In this document: piece after piece, positions 10,479 to 22,152 of the stretch | Layout of the letters: every line of letters starts with the position of its first letter | Position numbering within the stretch: position 1 is the stretch's first letter | Origin: Bryopsis sp. KO-2023 | Lineage: Eukaryota > Chlorophyta > Ulvophyceae > Bryopsidales > Bryopsidaceae | Assembly: GCA_030272585.1 (NCBI GenBank) | Contig: BSYQ01000008.1 | Coordinates: 4,464,001-4,528,000 of the forward strand | Reading direction: 5' to 3' | Length of the DNA: 64,000 nt | Made by a program: the position numbers and the translations under genes | Notes under the pieces: model-generated | The model's input: the letters and a program-made list of their open reading frames with translations, nothing else | Told to the model about the DNA's origin: nothing | Database searches by the model: none

Positions 10479-13226
10479 CAACCTCGAAATACCCCCCCTC
10501 CCCAATCCACACAGGGATGTCTAGATGAGCAAAAAAAAAACTCTTTTATGCACACATTTTAAACCTCCCCTTTAAAAAAAAAATAGAATCCCATTTAGGA
10601 GAGTGTCGAATCGTATGTTTCAAAAAAAGAAATGGGGAAGAAAAAAAAACAGAAAAGAAAAAAAGTTGGGGTAAACAATGAACCACCAAACACAAGAGTT
10701 AGATGATTTTTTTTTTAATTCGGAGTGGAAAAGGAGAAGGAGAAAAGTATCTGAAGAAGGGAAAAAAAAGGGCGAAAATTCCCTGAAACGGTGTGAAACA
10801 TCGAAAGATAGGGGGTGCGGTTTTTTCTCCTTTTTTTTTGTCCTTTTTTTGGTTACCTCTCTCATCGTAGCTAAATCCACTGGCCTAAAAGTGATAAACA
10901 AGAGGGTTTGGGGAAAAAGAAGAAGGAAAAAGATATTTGTAAGGATGAATTAACATGAGTCGAAGCTATCATTTCGGGGTATGGGAAAGATTTGTTATTT
11001 TGGTTGGGAGGGAATTTTCTTTTGGGTTAGTTCCTGGGGAACTGTTTGGGGTGAAAAAAACACAAAACACAATCAATTTATTGGCTACCCGCTGTCATAC
11101 TTTTTTGTTAAACACACAAGATGAGAATCTATTGAAAAGTAAAGAAACAAAAAAAAATCCTTTTCGGCTCCGAGGGTTTTTCCTCTTCTCGACGCTCTAT
11201 CTGTGAGGGTGTTTTTTTTGGGGGGGAGAAATGCTGGAAAAAAAACAAAGGGAAGGGGGGATGATTTTATAGCTGTTTTCCCTGCTTTCTGGTTGTTTTT
11301 TTGAGTGTTCTCTGTGGATTGGAAAGGAAAAAAAGAAAAAAAAAGAGGGTGCTGTCTGTGTGGGTGCATTAAGGATGAATTTGCTGAGTATACCTAATTA
11401 GGGAACCTAAATGGGATATGAGAGGAGAAAAAGAAGGGGGGGAATGTTTGTGTGTGTGTTTTTTTGCTCATCGATGCATTTCTGTGTTCTAAATTCTTGA
11501 AAGAAAGATTCGAAAGGGAGGGGGAGGGGAGCTGTTCCTGTGTGGTTTTGAAAAGGGGGGGGCTGTTCAAGAAATAGGCGAAAAAAGAAAGAAAAAAAAA
11601 GAATGGATAATCATTTTAGGAGGAATTTTTGGATGATGTTGGGTGATGTAGGAAGAGAAAAAAAAAGTTAAGGGAGGTGTCTTTCAAAAAAAAAAAGGAA
11701 AAAGAAAAAAAAAAAGAAGGAAGATAAAAAGAGATAAAAAACGCTGTAGGCATAGCTTGTAAGATGAAAAATTGTCTTTTGGATAAACCAGGAAAAAAAA
11801 AGGAAGGAAAAACAAAAGAAAAGGGTGCGTTGAATTTTTTTTTTTCGAATATGAAGGGTTTCCATGCCCTTCCCACCCTTTCCATGGGCTTTTTTTCGTG
11901 TGTCTTTTTTGTGTTTTGCTAATTTTTTTTTCTTGGGGCAACTCTTTTTTGTTAGAGCTGAGTTCATTTTTATATATATGTACATATATATATATATATT
12001 TTTAGGACTCCGCAATATTACTTTGGCAACGTAATATGGTCTCCGTGCGTTTTCGGTTTGTTTTTTTTAACCCGCTTTTTTTTTCCCTCCCCCGGGGACC
12101 CACAATCTGAGTGGATGGGAAAAAAAAAAACAAAAAAACTTGGAACAAAAAAAAAAGAAAAAAAGTAAAGAAAAATTATTATTTTGGTGCGACTGTGTGT
12201 CGGGAACTCTTGTTTTTGATTTTTGGTCGAAAAAGGGCTTGAGAGAGGTGTTATGGTAATGTGCAGTGGGGTTCTGTCAGTGGTTTTGCTTCTCATTTTG
12301 TTACGTTTTTTCGTTTGGTTTTTTTTTGGGGCCAGGAAATCATCAACAAGGGTTGCTTTTCTTTATTCGATTTCCTGTTATCTATCAACACCTGAACCCT
12401 ACCTCTGTTCCCCACCTTATGTTTTGTTTTGTTTTGTTTTTTCTCTTCTTGGACTGCTGAGCGAGTTTTGATGTGAAAAATGAAAACTTCTAAGGGGGGC
12501 GGGGTTCCCAGGGTGTCAGAGTTTTGTTCGTTTTATTCGTTTTCTTGGTTTCTTTGATGCATTTTTTGGAAATGAGGGGCCGTTTCTTTTTTTTTTTGAT
12601 TTATATAGCCCCCAGAAAATATATACACATATCTCGGTTTTTGTACAACTCCCTATTGCCCTTGTTTGAAGAACTTGTTTTGTGAGGGTTGAAAAAAAGA
12701 AAAAAAAAACATTTATAGCAAAGAGTAAATGAAAAAGGAGCAAAGGACTCATGAAGCAACTTTTTGAAGCGACTTTTTGGTGTTTTTTGTTTTTTGTTTT
12801 TTTTTTTGGGGGGGAATGGGAGCAGAAAAAGATTACCATTCCTTGTGGTTTTTTTTCCCGTTTTCCCTGCTCCACAATTTTCATAGCAAAAGCACAAAAT
12901 GGGTTGATGTTTTTCTTTTTTTTTGGGGGGGGGAGGAAGGAACGCGGCGGTTTTGGTGGTGCTATTCCAGACATATTGTTCGGGTTTTTTTTGTTTCCAT
13001 TTTATTTTTCCACCGAGGAGGGAAAGAAATGGAAAAAGAAAATCCAGCGCTTTGCATGTTTTTTTTTGCATAAACAGCTTTAGATGAGATCACGGTGGGG
13101 AAAGGGGAACTCCGGACATCCATTGTACTATCATCACACATTTTATTTTTTTTTCCTTGACGATTCGTTGTGAATGCTGTATGGAGTGTAATGTTGCTGT
13201 GTAACGGGTTGATGGAATAAAGCTGG
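10479..13226 (+). other. Homopolymer-rich, C-poor tract (long 3' UTR or non-coding)
   Basis: For 2.7 kb the plus strand is made of A, T and G runs with few C. There are many T8-T11 runs, several G6-G9 runs, and poly(T)-poly(G) junctions near 12,800 and 12,920. No frame is open beyond about 150 codons, and those that are read as poly-Phe/poly-Lys noise. The same C-poor sense-strand bias marks introns and flanks of other genes here, so this stretch is probably transcribed from the plus strand, as a 3' UTR of the preceding gene or as a non-coding transcript. An AATAAA lies near 13,216. Confidence 0.5.
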
Positions 13227-13580
13227 ATGCCCTGCTTGCTTTCCTGTTGCAATTGTTTTGCAACAGGACTACTTGCTCCTTTCAAGGAAATGCAGGGGAT
13301 ATGTGTGGAGTTGCGTCAAGCATTAACCAATTATTCATTCCACTCTGAGGATGATCTGTACGAAAAAAACGACGTTTTCTTGAATGATGTTTCAGACTTC
13401 CCTCCATTCGAGAAACAAATGATTGGAATTCTGAATGTTGAACCAGCTCCCCAACAAATGCATCTCATGCAGTATCCTTCCACATCCCTCCAGACCATAT
13501 TTTTTTCTCTAGTTGAAGAATTTTCACACCACAACTGGGGGAGGACAAGGTCATTTTTGGAAAGGCATCTAATGTCATGA
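13227..13580 (+). CDS. Uncertain ORF of 117 codons
   Basis: This is an open frame with a fairly normal amino-acid mix (for example LRQALTNYSFHSEDDLYEKN), standing out from the low-complexity DNA to its left. The opposite strand (13,657-13,331) is also open for 108 codons, so the coding strand cannot be decided. No domain is recognisable. It may be a real exon, a gene relic or chance. Confidence 0.25.
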   Translation: MPCLLSCCNCFATGLLAPFKEMQGICVELRQALTNYSFHSEDDLYEKNDVFLNDVSDFPPFEKQMIGILNVEPAPQQMHLMQYPSTSLQTIFFSLVEEFSHHNWGRTRSFLERHLMS

Positions 13581-14277
13581 GTTTTTTGACAAGAGGAGGG
13601 CAGCATTGCAAGATCATTTTTGCCAGACTGCACCAACGGTTCCAACATGTTTATCACCAGAACCCATTTTGCTACTCTATGAGAGTTGGGCTGAGGTTTT
13701 CTACTGGTCTGTTGTTCATCGTTGGTTTGGATGGTCTTTGCTGTGAGTCAGACTGTGAGCTGAGTAGTGGCTGCCATGTAAACCATGGCAGCCTGGTTTA
13801 ATAAGAAGCCAGGAAGAAGGGTGGAGTTATGAGAGGGAAATTTGACTCCTGTGAAAGTTTGGTTTGCAACTTTTAAGACTCAAGTGTTTTTTAACTCTTG
13901 TTAATGTGCCCATTTTTATGATTATGGGATGACTGGATGTTAGTTTGGCACCATCTGTATGAGAACACCTTTTTGTAAGGTCAAGATCCGCTTGTCGAGA
14001 AGCAACTGTGTAGAATAACTCACTTTAAAACTCTACTAAAAAAAAATTCCCACCCAATTCAGATGTGCCGTAGACAGCACAATGCAACAGGGACAACACA
14101 GCGTGATCGTAGTGTTACAGAGAACCCCCTACTAATTCTAGAATCCCGAATATATACAAACACCGGAGGTACAATCCGTACTGCAACCACCCATTACTTC
14201 AATTTCAATTTCGGGTTCGCAACACATGGGAAAAAAAAAAGAAACAGGGCCATCCGTCAATTATAGTAATAAAAACC
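13581..14277. other. Intergenic, no gene seen
   Basis: AT-rich sequence between the uncertain ORF and the 3' end of the minus-strand gene at 14,278. It has short open frames only and no repeat structure. Confidence 0.4.
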
Positions 14278-14769
14278 CTACACTTTTTTCATCTCATACT
14301 CCGGCCCCCATCTGAAACTGGAGTCGACATCAACATTCACCGTGTTCCCCAAGCTCTGGGTGCAATGTTTTTGTGAGAATTCTCTTTGAACCTGGGGGTC
14401 CTCCAACTTGAGCACCACATGTCTGACAGCACTCACGGCACCCCTGCCCTCGGCCAATCTCAATGCATACAGCCTCCTGTTGTCCAGCGCCCACCACCGT
14501 GAATTAGCATACACGATTCTGACGGGTTGGACCATCATAGCCAATTGATCTCCATGCAGGAGCAATTCGTCGATGAAATCAGCAAGAGGTCCGATTTGGC
14601 CATCTGGTGTGGTTATGAAATTCGGAATGGAATTCATGGTGAACCGGATGTCAGACGGAAGCTGTGGCCTCATGTGGGTGTCTTTCGTGCATTCGCAAAC
14701 GATTCTGACGATCACAAATGCCACGATAACTCCTATTAAGAATGTGTTGGAAACCTCGATCGTCGCCAT
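14278..14769 (-). CDS. Single-pass membrane protein with an SxxWALDNRRLYALR motif
   Basis: This single-exon frame gives 163 residues when started at MATIEVSNTFLIGVIV. The frame is open further upstream, but that part is rich in Lys and reads like leader sequence. Residues 8-24 form one hydrophobic helix, so the protein is probably a signal-anchored membrane protein. The soluble part has a beta-rich segment, VRIVYANSRWWALDNRRLYA, followed by AVRHVVLKLEDPQVQREF. A strand-loop ending in D-N-R-R-L-Y-A-L-R occurs in small uncharacterised eukaryotic and bacterial domains, but I cannot name one. It stands head to head with the gene at 15,139, 369 bases away. Confidence 0.65.
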   Translation of the reverse strand: MATIEVSNTFLIGVIVAFVIVRIVCECTKDTHMRPQLPSDIRFTMNSIPNFITTPDGQIGPLADFIDELLLHGDQLAMMVQPVRIVYANSRWWALDNRRLYALRLAEGRGAVSAVRHVVLKLEDPQVQREFSQKHCTQSLGNTVNVDVDSSFRWGPEYEMKKV

Positions 14770-15138
14770 GGTCTTCTTATGGCTTCTTTTCTGGATTTCC
14801 TTGTTTTGGCCACTCTGTGTTTGGGGGAATTCTGCAATGTTAAAACGACTTTCTTTAGAAAATCTTCGTCCATGGCGATATCTGCCAGGTTTTTTTTTTT
14901 CAGTTTTTGTTTGGGATGGCGCACAGCATATTCCAACCATTAACCAAAAAATCAATTTTGATTTCAATTTCAACACCTTCAGAGAGGGTTTTTTTTCTCC
15001 AAAAAGTAAAAAGATTTGAGCCAGCGAAAAAAAAGCAGCAAAAGAAGAAAATCATTTGAAGAAAATTCAAATGAGAGCAATGATTTCGGGGTGTCGAATC
15101 ACCACTCACTGTTTTTTTCGTTCCACAGCAATTCAGCG

Positions 15139-15576
15139 ATGGATCTATCAATGCGGCGTCCTGTTAAACCCCACGCCAATCACTGCACTGGAAAAGAAAA
15201 TCCACGCCGCCAATTCAACACGGCAGCGATCGAACTTCACCAGCTCCGCCTTCGCGTCAAAACGAGCAGTATGGAATCCAGCAAGCCGCAGCGTGTCGTA
15301 ATTGGGGACCAGCTATTTTATCGTTGGTGCGATGGGACGTTGCAGCCAGTCCACCCTTCCGCATCTCAACCAGCGTTTCCGCAATTCCCAACCGAAACAG
15401 CGCAGCCGCCACCCCACATACAGCGAAGCAGATTTTCACTATCCGAGCCCAGTGAATCGAAAGCAATCCCGTATGCGCTCAACACCTCCCGTTCAGCCAA
15501 CGCACCACACCCATATCCAAGCAAATACGCTCCTCGAACAATGGGGCTCCAGACCGACATAGAGGTCGATGCCTGA
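15139..15576 (+). CDS. Hypothetical basic, proline-rich protein
   Basis: Starting at the ATG at 15,139 (MDLSMRRPVKPHANHCTGKE) the frame runs 145 residues to a stop at 15,576. It is also open upstream to 15,016, but that part is Lys/Ser-rich and ends in a CAG that looks like an acceptor, so the later ATG is preferred or an upstream exon exists. A compact middle part (RVVIGDQLFYRWCDGTLQP) is followed by a disordered Pro/Ser/Gln tail. No family is recognised. It shares a divergent promoter with the minus-strand gene ending upstream at 14,769, and mobile element A lies 240 bases beyond its stop. Confidence 0.5.
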   Translation: MDLSMRRPVKPHANHCTGKENPRRQFNTAAIELHQLRLRVKTSSMESSKPQRVVIGDQLFYRWCDGTLQPVHPSASQPAFPQFPTETAQPPPHIQRSRFSLSEPSESKAIPYALNTSRSANAPHPYPSKYAPRTMGLQTDIEVDA

Positions 15577-15815
15577 GTTGCATTCCGTAAGCGCCAAGGG
15601 GAGGGGATCCCCAGGGAATCCATGAGCTTGTGGTTTTTTTGTTGAGAATTTCTGCAGGAGAAACGTCTTTTTTTTCTCGCCTTTACCAGGGTGGAGGGGT
15701 ATTCAAATTCCCCTTTGCTTATTTGCTTTATCAAACAGGTTTTCAACTGTTTGCTGAGCAGGGAAATTCTGAAACAGCGTTCCTGCTCCAGAAAAGCAAA
15801 GAAACCGGAAATATC

Positions 15816-15831
15816 CATCCCAAATTTTCCG
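15816..15831. repeat. Left terminal inverted repeat of element A
   Basis: CATCCCAAATTTTCCG, perfectly inverted at 18,359-18,374. Flanking trinucleotides (ATC on the left, CGG on the right) do not match. Confidence 0.85.
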
Positions 15832-15854
15832 ACCCCTACTTAAGCTAAAAAAAA

Positions 15855-16290
15855 GTTGGTTTTGACTTAAAGTCGGCCAAAAGTTGATCAAAAGCTACAT
15901 GGCTTATGTCAGTACAAAGCCGATATCAACTTATGTTGTAAAAAAGTCGAGTGACATATCAATAACATATGTCGATAACAGCTGTTTTTCGGCTTATGTG
16001 GATCAACTGTTCACCCAACTAAAAGTTGACCAACATTTGTTTGAGTCGACGTCAACTGACTTAAGTAGATAAAATTGTCAGTACCAACTATTCATCGACT
16101 TGAGCCATTCAACTTGATGTGTGACTTAGAGTTAACCCACTTTGCGTTGATGGGAAGCCAGGTAACTTAAGTCAGAAAATGGTTGTCAGCGACTATTTTG
16201 TCTACTTAAGTTACCCAACGTTTTGGGCGGCTGAGAGTTATCCGACTTTGCGCCGATGGGAAGTTAAGTAACTTAAGTACGATGTAGCAT
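15855..16290. repeat. Left subterminal array of element A
   Basis: About 430 bases are filled with degenerate copies, in both orientations, of GACTTAAGTC and AAGTTGAC/GTCAACTT. Several copies are palindromes by themselves, so a single strand could fold into many small hairpins. Such arrays bind transposase in CACTA elements. Confidence 0.75.
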
Positions 16291-17142
16291 CCAGAACAGT
16301 ACGATCCCAAAAATAGCGCGCCTCGTACCAGCCATCATTCCGTCACGCAGATACCCAGTCACGGAGCAACCATCTGTGGTACCATCATCGTTTGGTGTTG
16401 CAATCGACGAGACAGGGAACCATAATAAGAGTGTCGACGGAGTCGGGTTTCGTCGACGGAGCCAGACGTCGCAACAAACAGGGGCGGCAGTGTAGCCGAG
16501 AGACCAGGGTGGAGCGTCCAGCGCAGCTGCGGGGACAAACGCTCATGTCCCGTCCACGTCGTATCGGCAATGGTCCTCAGCGTGTGGTGTGTGTGTGTGT
16601 GTGTTGCAGGTAGGAGACCGTTCTCCCGATGTCCGGTCGTGTCCTGGTGCAAGCCCGAGTGCCTTCATGGTGAGCAGCGACGATTCCAGGGTGAGTAGAC
16701 CCCCAGGAGGGCCTCCTTTGTTCATGTACCTCACTGCTTCCCCTAACCCTTTACAAGAGGTTGTAAATGTATCCTCCTGGGAGAGCCCATTCCGTTGTGG
16801 TTGCCTTGTGGAGATGCTGCTGCTTGGTGTTGAAATTCTGTGTGATAGATTGCAGGAGAGCTGCTCAATCCTGTGATTGTAACTCGTGACTTGGTGGGAG
16901 GTTCCTCCCTTCAGCATCCCTGATATCGCTTTGTGTAACTGGTCTGATGTTGCTGATGTCAAGGTACAGGGTATGTACTCTGTCGCTTTTGTTATCCTAA
17001 CTTCATCCTGTTGTTTCGTGATATATTTTGTCCTACTGCCAATTTTTCTTGTCCTTGTACACTGCATGTTCTTGAGGATTGGTCATTTATCATAGAGATA
17101 ATCCCTGTGATATTTTGTTAAGAAGGTTAACACTTTTTGCAG

Positions 17143-17935
17143 ATTGAAGTTAAGGCAATGTTGGGTATCCCACAAGAAGATTCGACGGTACACATTATTC
17201 GGAGCTATCATACCCTGAGTAGCCCACCAAGAAAAATTGCTTTGGGCCCATTCGACATCGAGGTGGAGGCTGCTGGAGATAATGCCATCATGGATAGGTG
17301 GTGACGGGTAAGATCCTACTGCATTATCATTTAGTGTCTGCTATGCCCGGTAACTCAGCAAGCTGGATTCGAGAAACGCCCAGATAATGCTGATTAGTTG
17401 CTGGGTGTGTCATGGTCCTTTCTGAAATTTGTAATTTTGCTTATAGTTTCTGTCATTTCCTCTTTCCATTTTATTTTTCTGTGTTTTATAAGATTCACTA
17501 CAATCATTGTAGTATTTAGGCTATTGAATAGCCTTTGGAAATTTTCAAACCGGGCAGAGTTAAACTAAACCTTTGGTCTGGGTATTGTACTCAGGTGTCT
17601 GCTGTGCTCACGGTCACTCTCACATCAAAGAGTGAGCACAATGAGATTATCAAAAAAATATGGTCCTTGGGCGTTGGTTTGAAGATAGTGGGGAAAGAAA
17701 CGGCACCATCACATTGAGGTCTTTGAAGTGGGAAATGAAGCAGCGTAAAAGCGGAAGGGGATTTGAGCATTCTTGTTTTTTAATAGATGTACGGGCAATA
17801 CGAAAACAAGTGCTAATTGGGAAGGATTACAAAAAAGCTGAGTTTTCTGATGGTTCGGCTTGGATTAGGGGGATCAAGAAATCTGAAAGAAGATTTTACT
17901 TGAACGATCTTGTAGAAGTGCGTGATTGGGCTTGA
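17143..17935 (+). CDS. Cargo gene of element A, unknown function
   Basis: An exon-like piece at 17,143-17,297 follows a TTTTTGCAG acceptor and ends before a GTGGTG donor; it reads IEVKAMLGIPQEDSTVHIIR and on to AAGDNAIMD. Further open pieces lie at 17,521-17,720 and 17,700-17,935 in different frames, the last ending RRFYLNDLVEVRDWA at a stop. The amino-acid mix is protein-like, but I recognise no transposase triad or zinc finger. The pieces may be exons of one gene or decayed fragments. On the minus strand 17,067-16,543 is open for 174 codons and is an alternative cargo. Confidence 0.35.
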
Positions 17936-18074
17936 ATATGTTTTGGGGATTGCAACTCACATAAAGATGCTTGTATTGATTGTATTATATGGATTCTTGT
18001 GTAAGATTCTCTCTCCAAAATGTCTGTGTTATTGTTGCAGCCCCTGTAACATTTTCATTGTGACAATGCAGTCC

Positions 18075-18358
18075 ACCCAGCTTCCACCCCAATAAAAGTC
18101 ACCCAACTGTTTTCCGGCTTAAGTCACCCAGCTCGCACCTCAACATGAGTCGCCCGACGTTCGAGCGACATGAGCTACCCAACTGTTTTTCGGCTCAAGT
18201 CACCCAGCTCCCATCTCAACATGAGTCGCCCAACTTTCAAGCGACATGAGCTGCCTAGCTTTTTATCGACTTAAGTCACTTGACTCGAAAGTATAACTTT
18301 AAGTTGGGCAAAGTCGGTACCGACTTTTACCCAACTCAAAACCCGACTTAAGTCGGGG
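18075..18358. repeat. Right subterminal array of element A
   Basis: This mirrors the left array. Repeats of the type AAGTCACCCAACT and CAACATGAGTCGCCC alternate with GACTTAAGTC palindromes. It runs into the right TIR. Confidence 0.75.
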
Positions 18359-18374
18359 CGGAAAATTTGGGATG
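18359..18374. repeat. Right terminal inverted repeat of element A
   Basis: CGGAAAATTTGGGATG, the exact reverse complement of the left end at 15,816-15,831. Confidence 0.85.
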
Positions 18375-21300
18375 CGGGCAAACGAGTTTGGCCTCTAATT
18401 CCCCTCTAATTCGCAGAGGGGAATTAGATTCAGTGAAAGTTTCCCCCTGTTTGTCTTTCATCGACCGGCATCTAAGTATTTCGATCGTTTCAGCAACCCC
18501 CCAAGAATTTTGATGAATGGCCATTTTGATTTTATGTACAGGAGCCTGTTTCCCCCTTTGCTCAGGAATGAATTCATTGAGATTAAAATAAGAGACAACA
18601 ACAACAGATATCTCTGTTTGATTCTTTTTTTTCTCTTTGGTTTGGCTTACTGTTTGTCTTTAAAGGGGACTTCACCAATTCCCACAGCTGAGGTGGAGGT
18701 AGAAGAAAACATGTATTTTTTGCATCGATAAAAAAATACTTGTTTGTTTTTGCTTTCTCCCATCCCATCCTTGGGGAAACAATGTTGGTGTTTAAACACC
18801 ACAAAAAGAAGTATTATAATTTTAGTTTTTGGTTTTTTTTGCTTTTGGGTGTGTGTGTGGAGTGATGGGGGAAATTCTCCACAAAAATCATTGGCCAAAA
18901 AATTTCGAAGTGAAGTTAAATAAAAATTCCCATAAAACTGATTCGTTTTTTCGATACATTCTACATGGGGCTTCTTTTGTAAACAATCATTACAGACTCT
19001 AATGCCATTAATCGGCGATTTAATTCACAGACAATCGCTGCAAACCGTGTGATCCAGTGGCACACTAGCAAAAAATAGTAAGGAAATTTCTATTTTTATT
19101 TATTTTATTTATTTTTTGCTATTTAAATAGCACCAAGAGCATTTAACATTGGAAAATACCTCGTCAAACCATAATTTTCTTTCTTTCTATGGCAAAAACG
19201 AATAATGGGAGCGTCTGGCCATGGATTAGTGCACATAATAAAATCCCACTTTTGTCGACTTCGACTTGGTTTGCCTCCTGCTATCGATGATCATTAACAG
19301 AAGGATTCACTGCACAGTTCAAGTTCCTATTCTTGAAGTATTCTGGAACGGTTCCAGGTCGATGAACTGTAGATTGACACATCCAGCTTCAGGCTCCAGA
19401 ATGTAAATAATCATTTCAAAACTCTTTCAGACCTTCGTTGGATCTCTTTCCCCCACAGGCATGAAAATCAGATATGTGGGATTTCCAGGGAACCTGTCCC
19501 CAGCCATATGGTACCGGACTGGTACCGGACAGGATTAGATCTTTTTGTTTCTCGACCATTTTTTTGTCAGGAAGATGTCATGTGGGTGGAAACATGAGGT
19601 TATTTTTAAATTTTTGCGTGTGGCAGTTTGGTGATGCAATGCATCGCAAGTTATTGCTGAGTATTTTTTTGAGCCACCACATGCTCGGCAATCCAACCTT
19701 CCTGATTGTTCATTCGGTGCGTCAATCTTGACAAAACAAACAAGGTGCAAATGTAAAAACAGAAAAAAAGCTAAAAAAAAAAATCTGAAGAAGCTTCAAC
19801 ACATGCACATGCATGCATTTATTTTTTGTGCTCCTTAAAAAAAAGGAAAAAAACAAAACAGCAGCAAGGCCAAGAAGTGCATTGAAGTGTTCACAGACGG
19901 ACAGAGAAAGGGGGTGCCAAATCCAATGGGATGGGAGGCTAGGGGGTTGGAAAAGGATCCACTTTTGTTGGTTGAAAGCTTGCTTGGTTCAAGCATTTCC
20001 ATAAGACCCAATTCTTTGAGTTTATGAAATAACCCCTTCTTTCTCTCCTTTTGGTGCTCAATTTCCAGATGTCGTGAAAGACAGGCTTCCCTGGAGAAGA
20101 AGATGGAAAAATCAAAGAAACCAAAGTGTACACCGTCGACTTATTTTCTAAACTCCTAGTTTTTGACATCAGGCTCAAAAACAACTTACATTTTCTGATT
20201 CAAGATTTTTTGACTAGATACACAATTTTCAGTCCTGTATAGAAGCAGACCACTTTTCTGTGAGGTGATGTTCCTTTGTTTAGCTTTTACAGCACAATAA
20301 TGCAACTGACAAAAATAAGTACTAATTACAATTTGTACAAAATCTCAGGAGGGAAAAAAACCACAGCAGAATTATTTTTTCCAGTTTCTTTTCCTCTCTG
20401 GAGGCTTTTCGAAAGGACAACTCTTTCACTTTGGCTGTTTGTAGAGGAGAAGGTGGCCCAGAAGCCCAACACAGTCCCAGTTTTATAGTTCGCAGCTCCA
20501 TTGAAAGTAGAGACAGCGTTTCGACGTTGTCTTCCTGCGCGATGCTGGTTTTCGGTGTCAATGGGGCGGCGAGAGGGGTTCAGTTTCTGACGGACCTTTT
20601 TCAGGAAGGGAGGACACGCCACGAAAAAACGATAGCCGTCATCTTCGCGCTGGGCCTCCCGTTGCTTGCTATGTCGGTGTAGGATCGATCGGCGGAACCC
20701 CAGCGAAGATCATCTGTTGATCATCTCGCCGTCCTGCAGATCTTTTTCGACCAGGTCCCCTCCTCTTCGCAGCCGCTGCAACATTTCTCAGCAGAGCTTT
20801 GTTCGCGGAAGGAGAAAACAAACCGAATCGCAGGATCCCCCGAAAGCACCAGGAAAACCGTCCACCCCAGCTCAAAACTTCAAGTTGTTCGAAACGAAAC
20901 GAAGAAAACGACAAACGAAAAAACGAAACGAAGTTCGCGAATTATCCCGAGGGGGGTTCGAACCACCACACCACAAGGGTGCCCCTCCGAAGGGCCGAGA
21001 CGTTTGGATGGACCCCGCATTTCCTATCCCCAATTATCGATCATTCGCCCGGAAACTTTTTGACGGCTAACCGGTTTCACGGTGATTATAGCCTCTCGCC
21101 TTTTTCCAATGGGCTCACTATGGCCGCCGAAGCGGGAGTGCAAGGTACTCGGGGGGTCGGTCCTTTTAACTAGCTACGTAACGCAAGGACCTGGCGAGAT
21201 CGATTCAAGCGCTCGTATCGGAAAGTTGATTGACCATGATTAGCGAGAACGGGTCGCTTGATTTGTGAGATATGACGTTTTTCCTCCTGACGTTTTCGGT

Positions 21301-22152
21301 TATTTGCGGAACTATGCGGGATGATGCGATTTCCCAGCGCACACGGATCATCCGATCATCCGATTTGATCTTGATCCCTGTAAGCCGAGATTGAATTTTA
21401 GCTCTCGTGGACGGCGAATCGCTGCGCCGATGACAGGATGCATCCTGCCCTGTTTTTGGCTCCAAAATTTGCTGTATTGTGTTTAAACACAATAGAGTAA
21501 TTTCACTACAAACACTAAATCGAATATTTTAGTGAGCTGCACAATCTTTCCTTTTCGTCTGGACCATGGCAGTGATTTGCAAAAACAGCTCAAAATTTCA
21601 CAAGATCCAGCAAGAATAAAGGGGGGAAGGGGGTGGGGGGAGAAATTATTGTATGAGACTTGAGAAAGGCAGATTTCGACTTTCCATGTTGCTTCAAACG
21701 GTTGCTTTCCACCTTTGCCTTCAAATCAGTTGTCCAAAAAAACCGGTCCGTCATTTCCCTCATTGATTCCTCCTCAAAACACACAAAAACAAAACAGAAC
21801 AAACGAAAACCAACACCTCCGCCAATATCACCCCTGAAAAACCACAAAAAGAAGTCCCCATAACAAAACCCCAATCCTTAGCTACTACTTCCTAAATTTT
21901 CTCAACCCCACCTGGAAAACATCCACAACACTCCCCTATCCTACCCGAATCAAATTACCCACCTCTAGCAATATCTGATTTCCCTCTCTCCCCCCTCCCC
22001 TTGTTCCATTTTACGGTCCTGCTCACACTACTCTTTAGCCCCCATCCATATTTCCAACGAATCCAAACGAACGCCCCCAGTCTGACACCCCCACACAGAT
22101 CAAAGTCACGAAAGGCTGATCTCCCCCTGATGCCTTTCCTTCCCCCAAAAAA
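18375..22152. other. Long gap without a convincing gene
   Basis: AT-rich DNA with short frames. At 20,542-20,682 (+) a 46-codon frame, MLVFGVNGAARGVQFLTDLF and on to a hydrophobic end (AVIFALGLPLLAMSV), could be a small membrane protein; I rate it low. Around 20,950 there is a GGTTCGAACC palindrome resembling a pol III B box but no tRNA fold. From about 21,560 to 22,150 the plus strand becomes G-poor (C, A and T runs), which fits the 3' UTR of the minus-strand gene that follows. Confidence 0.4.

Larger units (their letters stand above)
15816..18374. mobile_element. Element A: TIR-bounded DNA element with palindromic subterminal arrays
   Basis: The 2,559-base element begins with CATCCCAAATTTTCCG and ends with its exact reverse complement (16 of 16 bases). 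Inside each end lies an array of short self-complementary motifs built from GACTTAAGTC and AAGTTGAC: about 430 bases on the left and about 290 on the right. The middle carries exon-like open pieces that resemble no known transposase. The architecture (short TIRs, long subterminal repeat arrays, spliced cargo) is that of a CACTA/En-Spm-like DNA transposon, but the end sequence is not CACTA and I see no convincing target-site duplication, so the superfamily is open. It sits between genes and breaks none that I can see. Confidence 0.7.

Noticed and set aside
15813-18377. Target-site duplication for element A
   Set aside because: Flanks of 2, 3, 4 and 8 bases at the TIR edges were compared and do not match; only a single C is shared.
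20930-21060. GGTTCGAACC palindrome suggesting a tRNA gene
   Set aside because: The T-stem has a mismatch, no partner acceptor strand or anticodon arm is found at the right distance on either strand.
21080-21110. CGCCTTTTTCC loop resembling the U5 snRNA loop
   Set aside because: It differs from the invariant loop sequence and lacks a flanking stem and Sm site.
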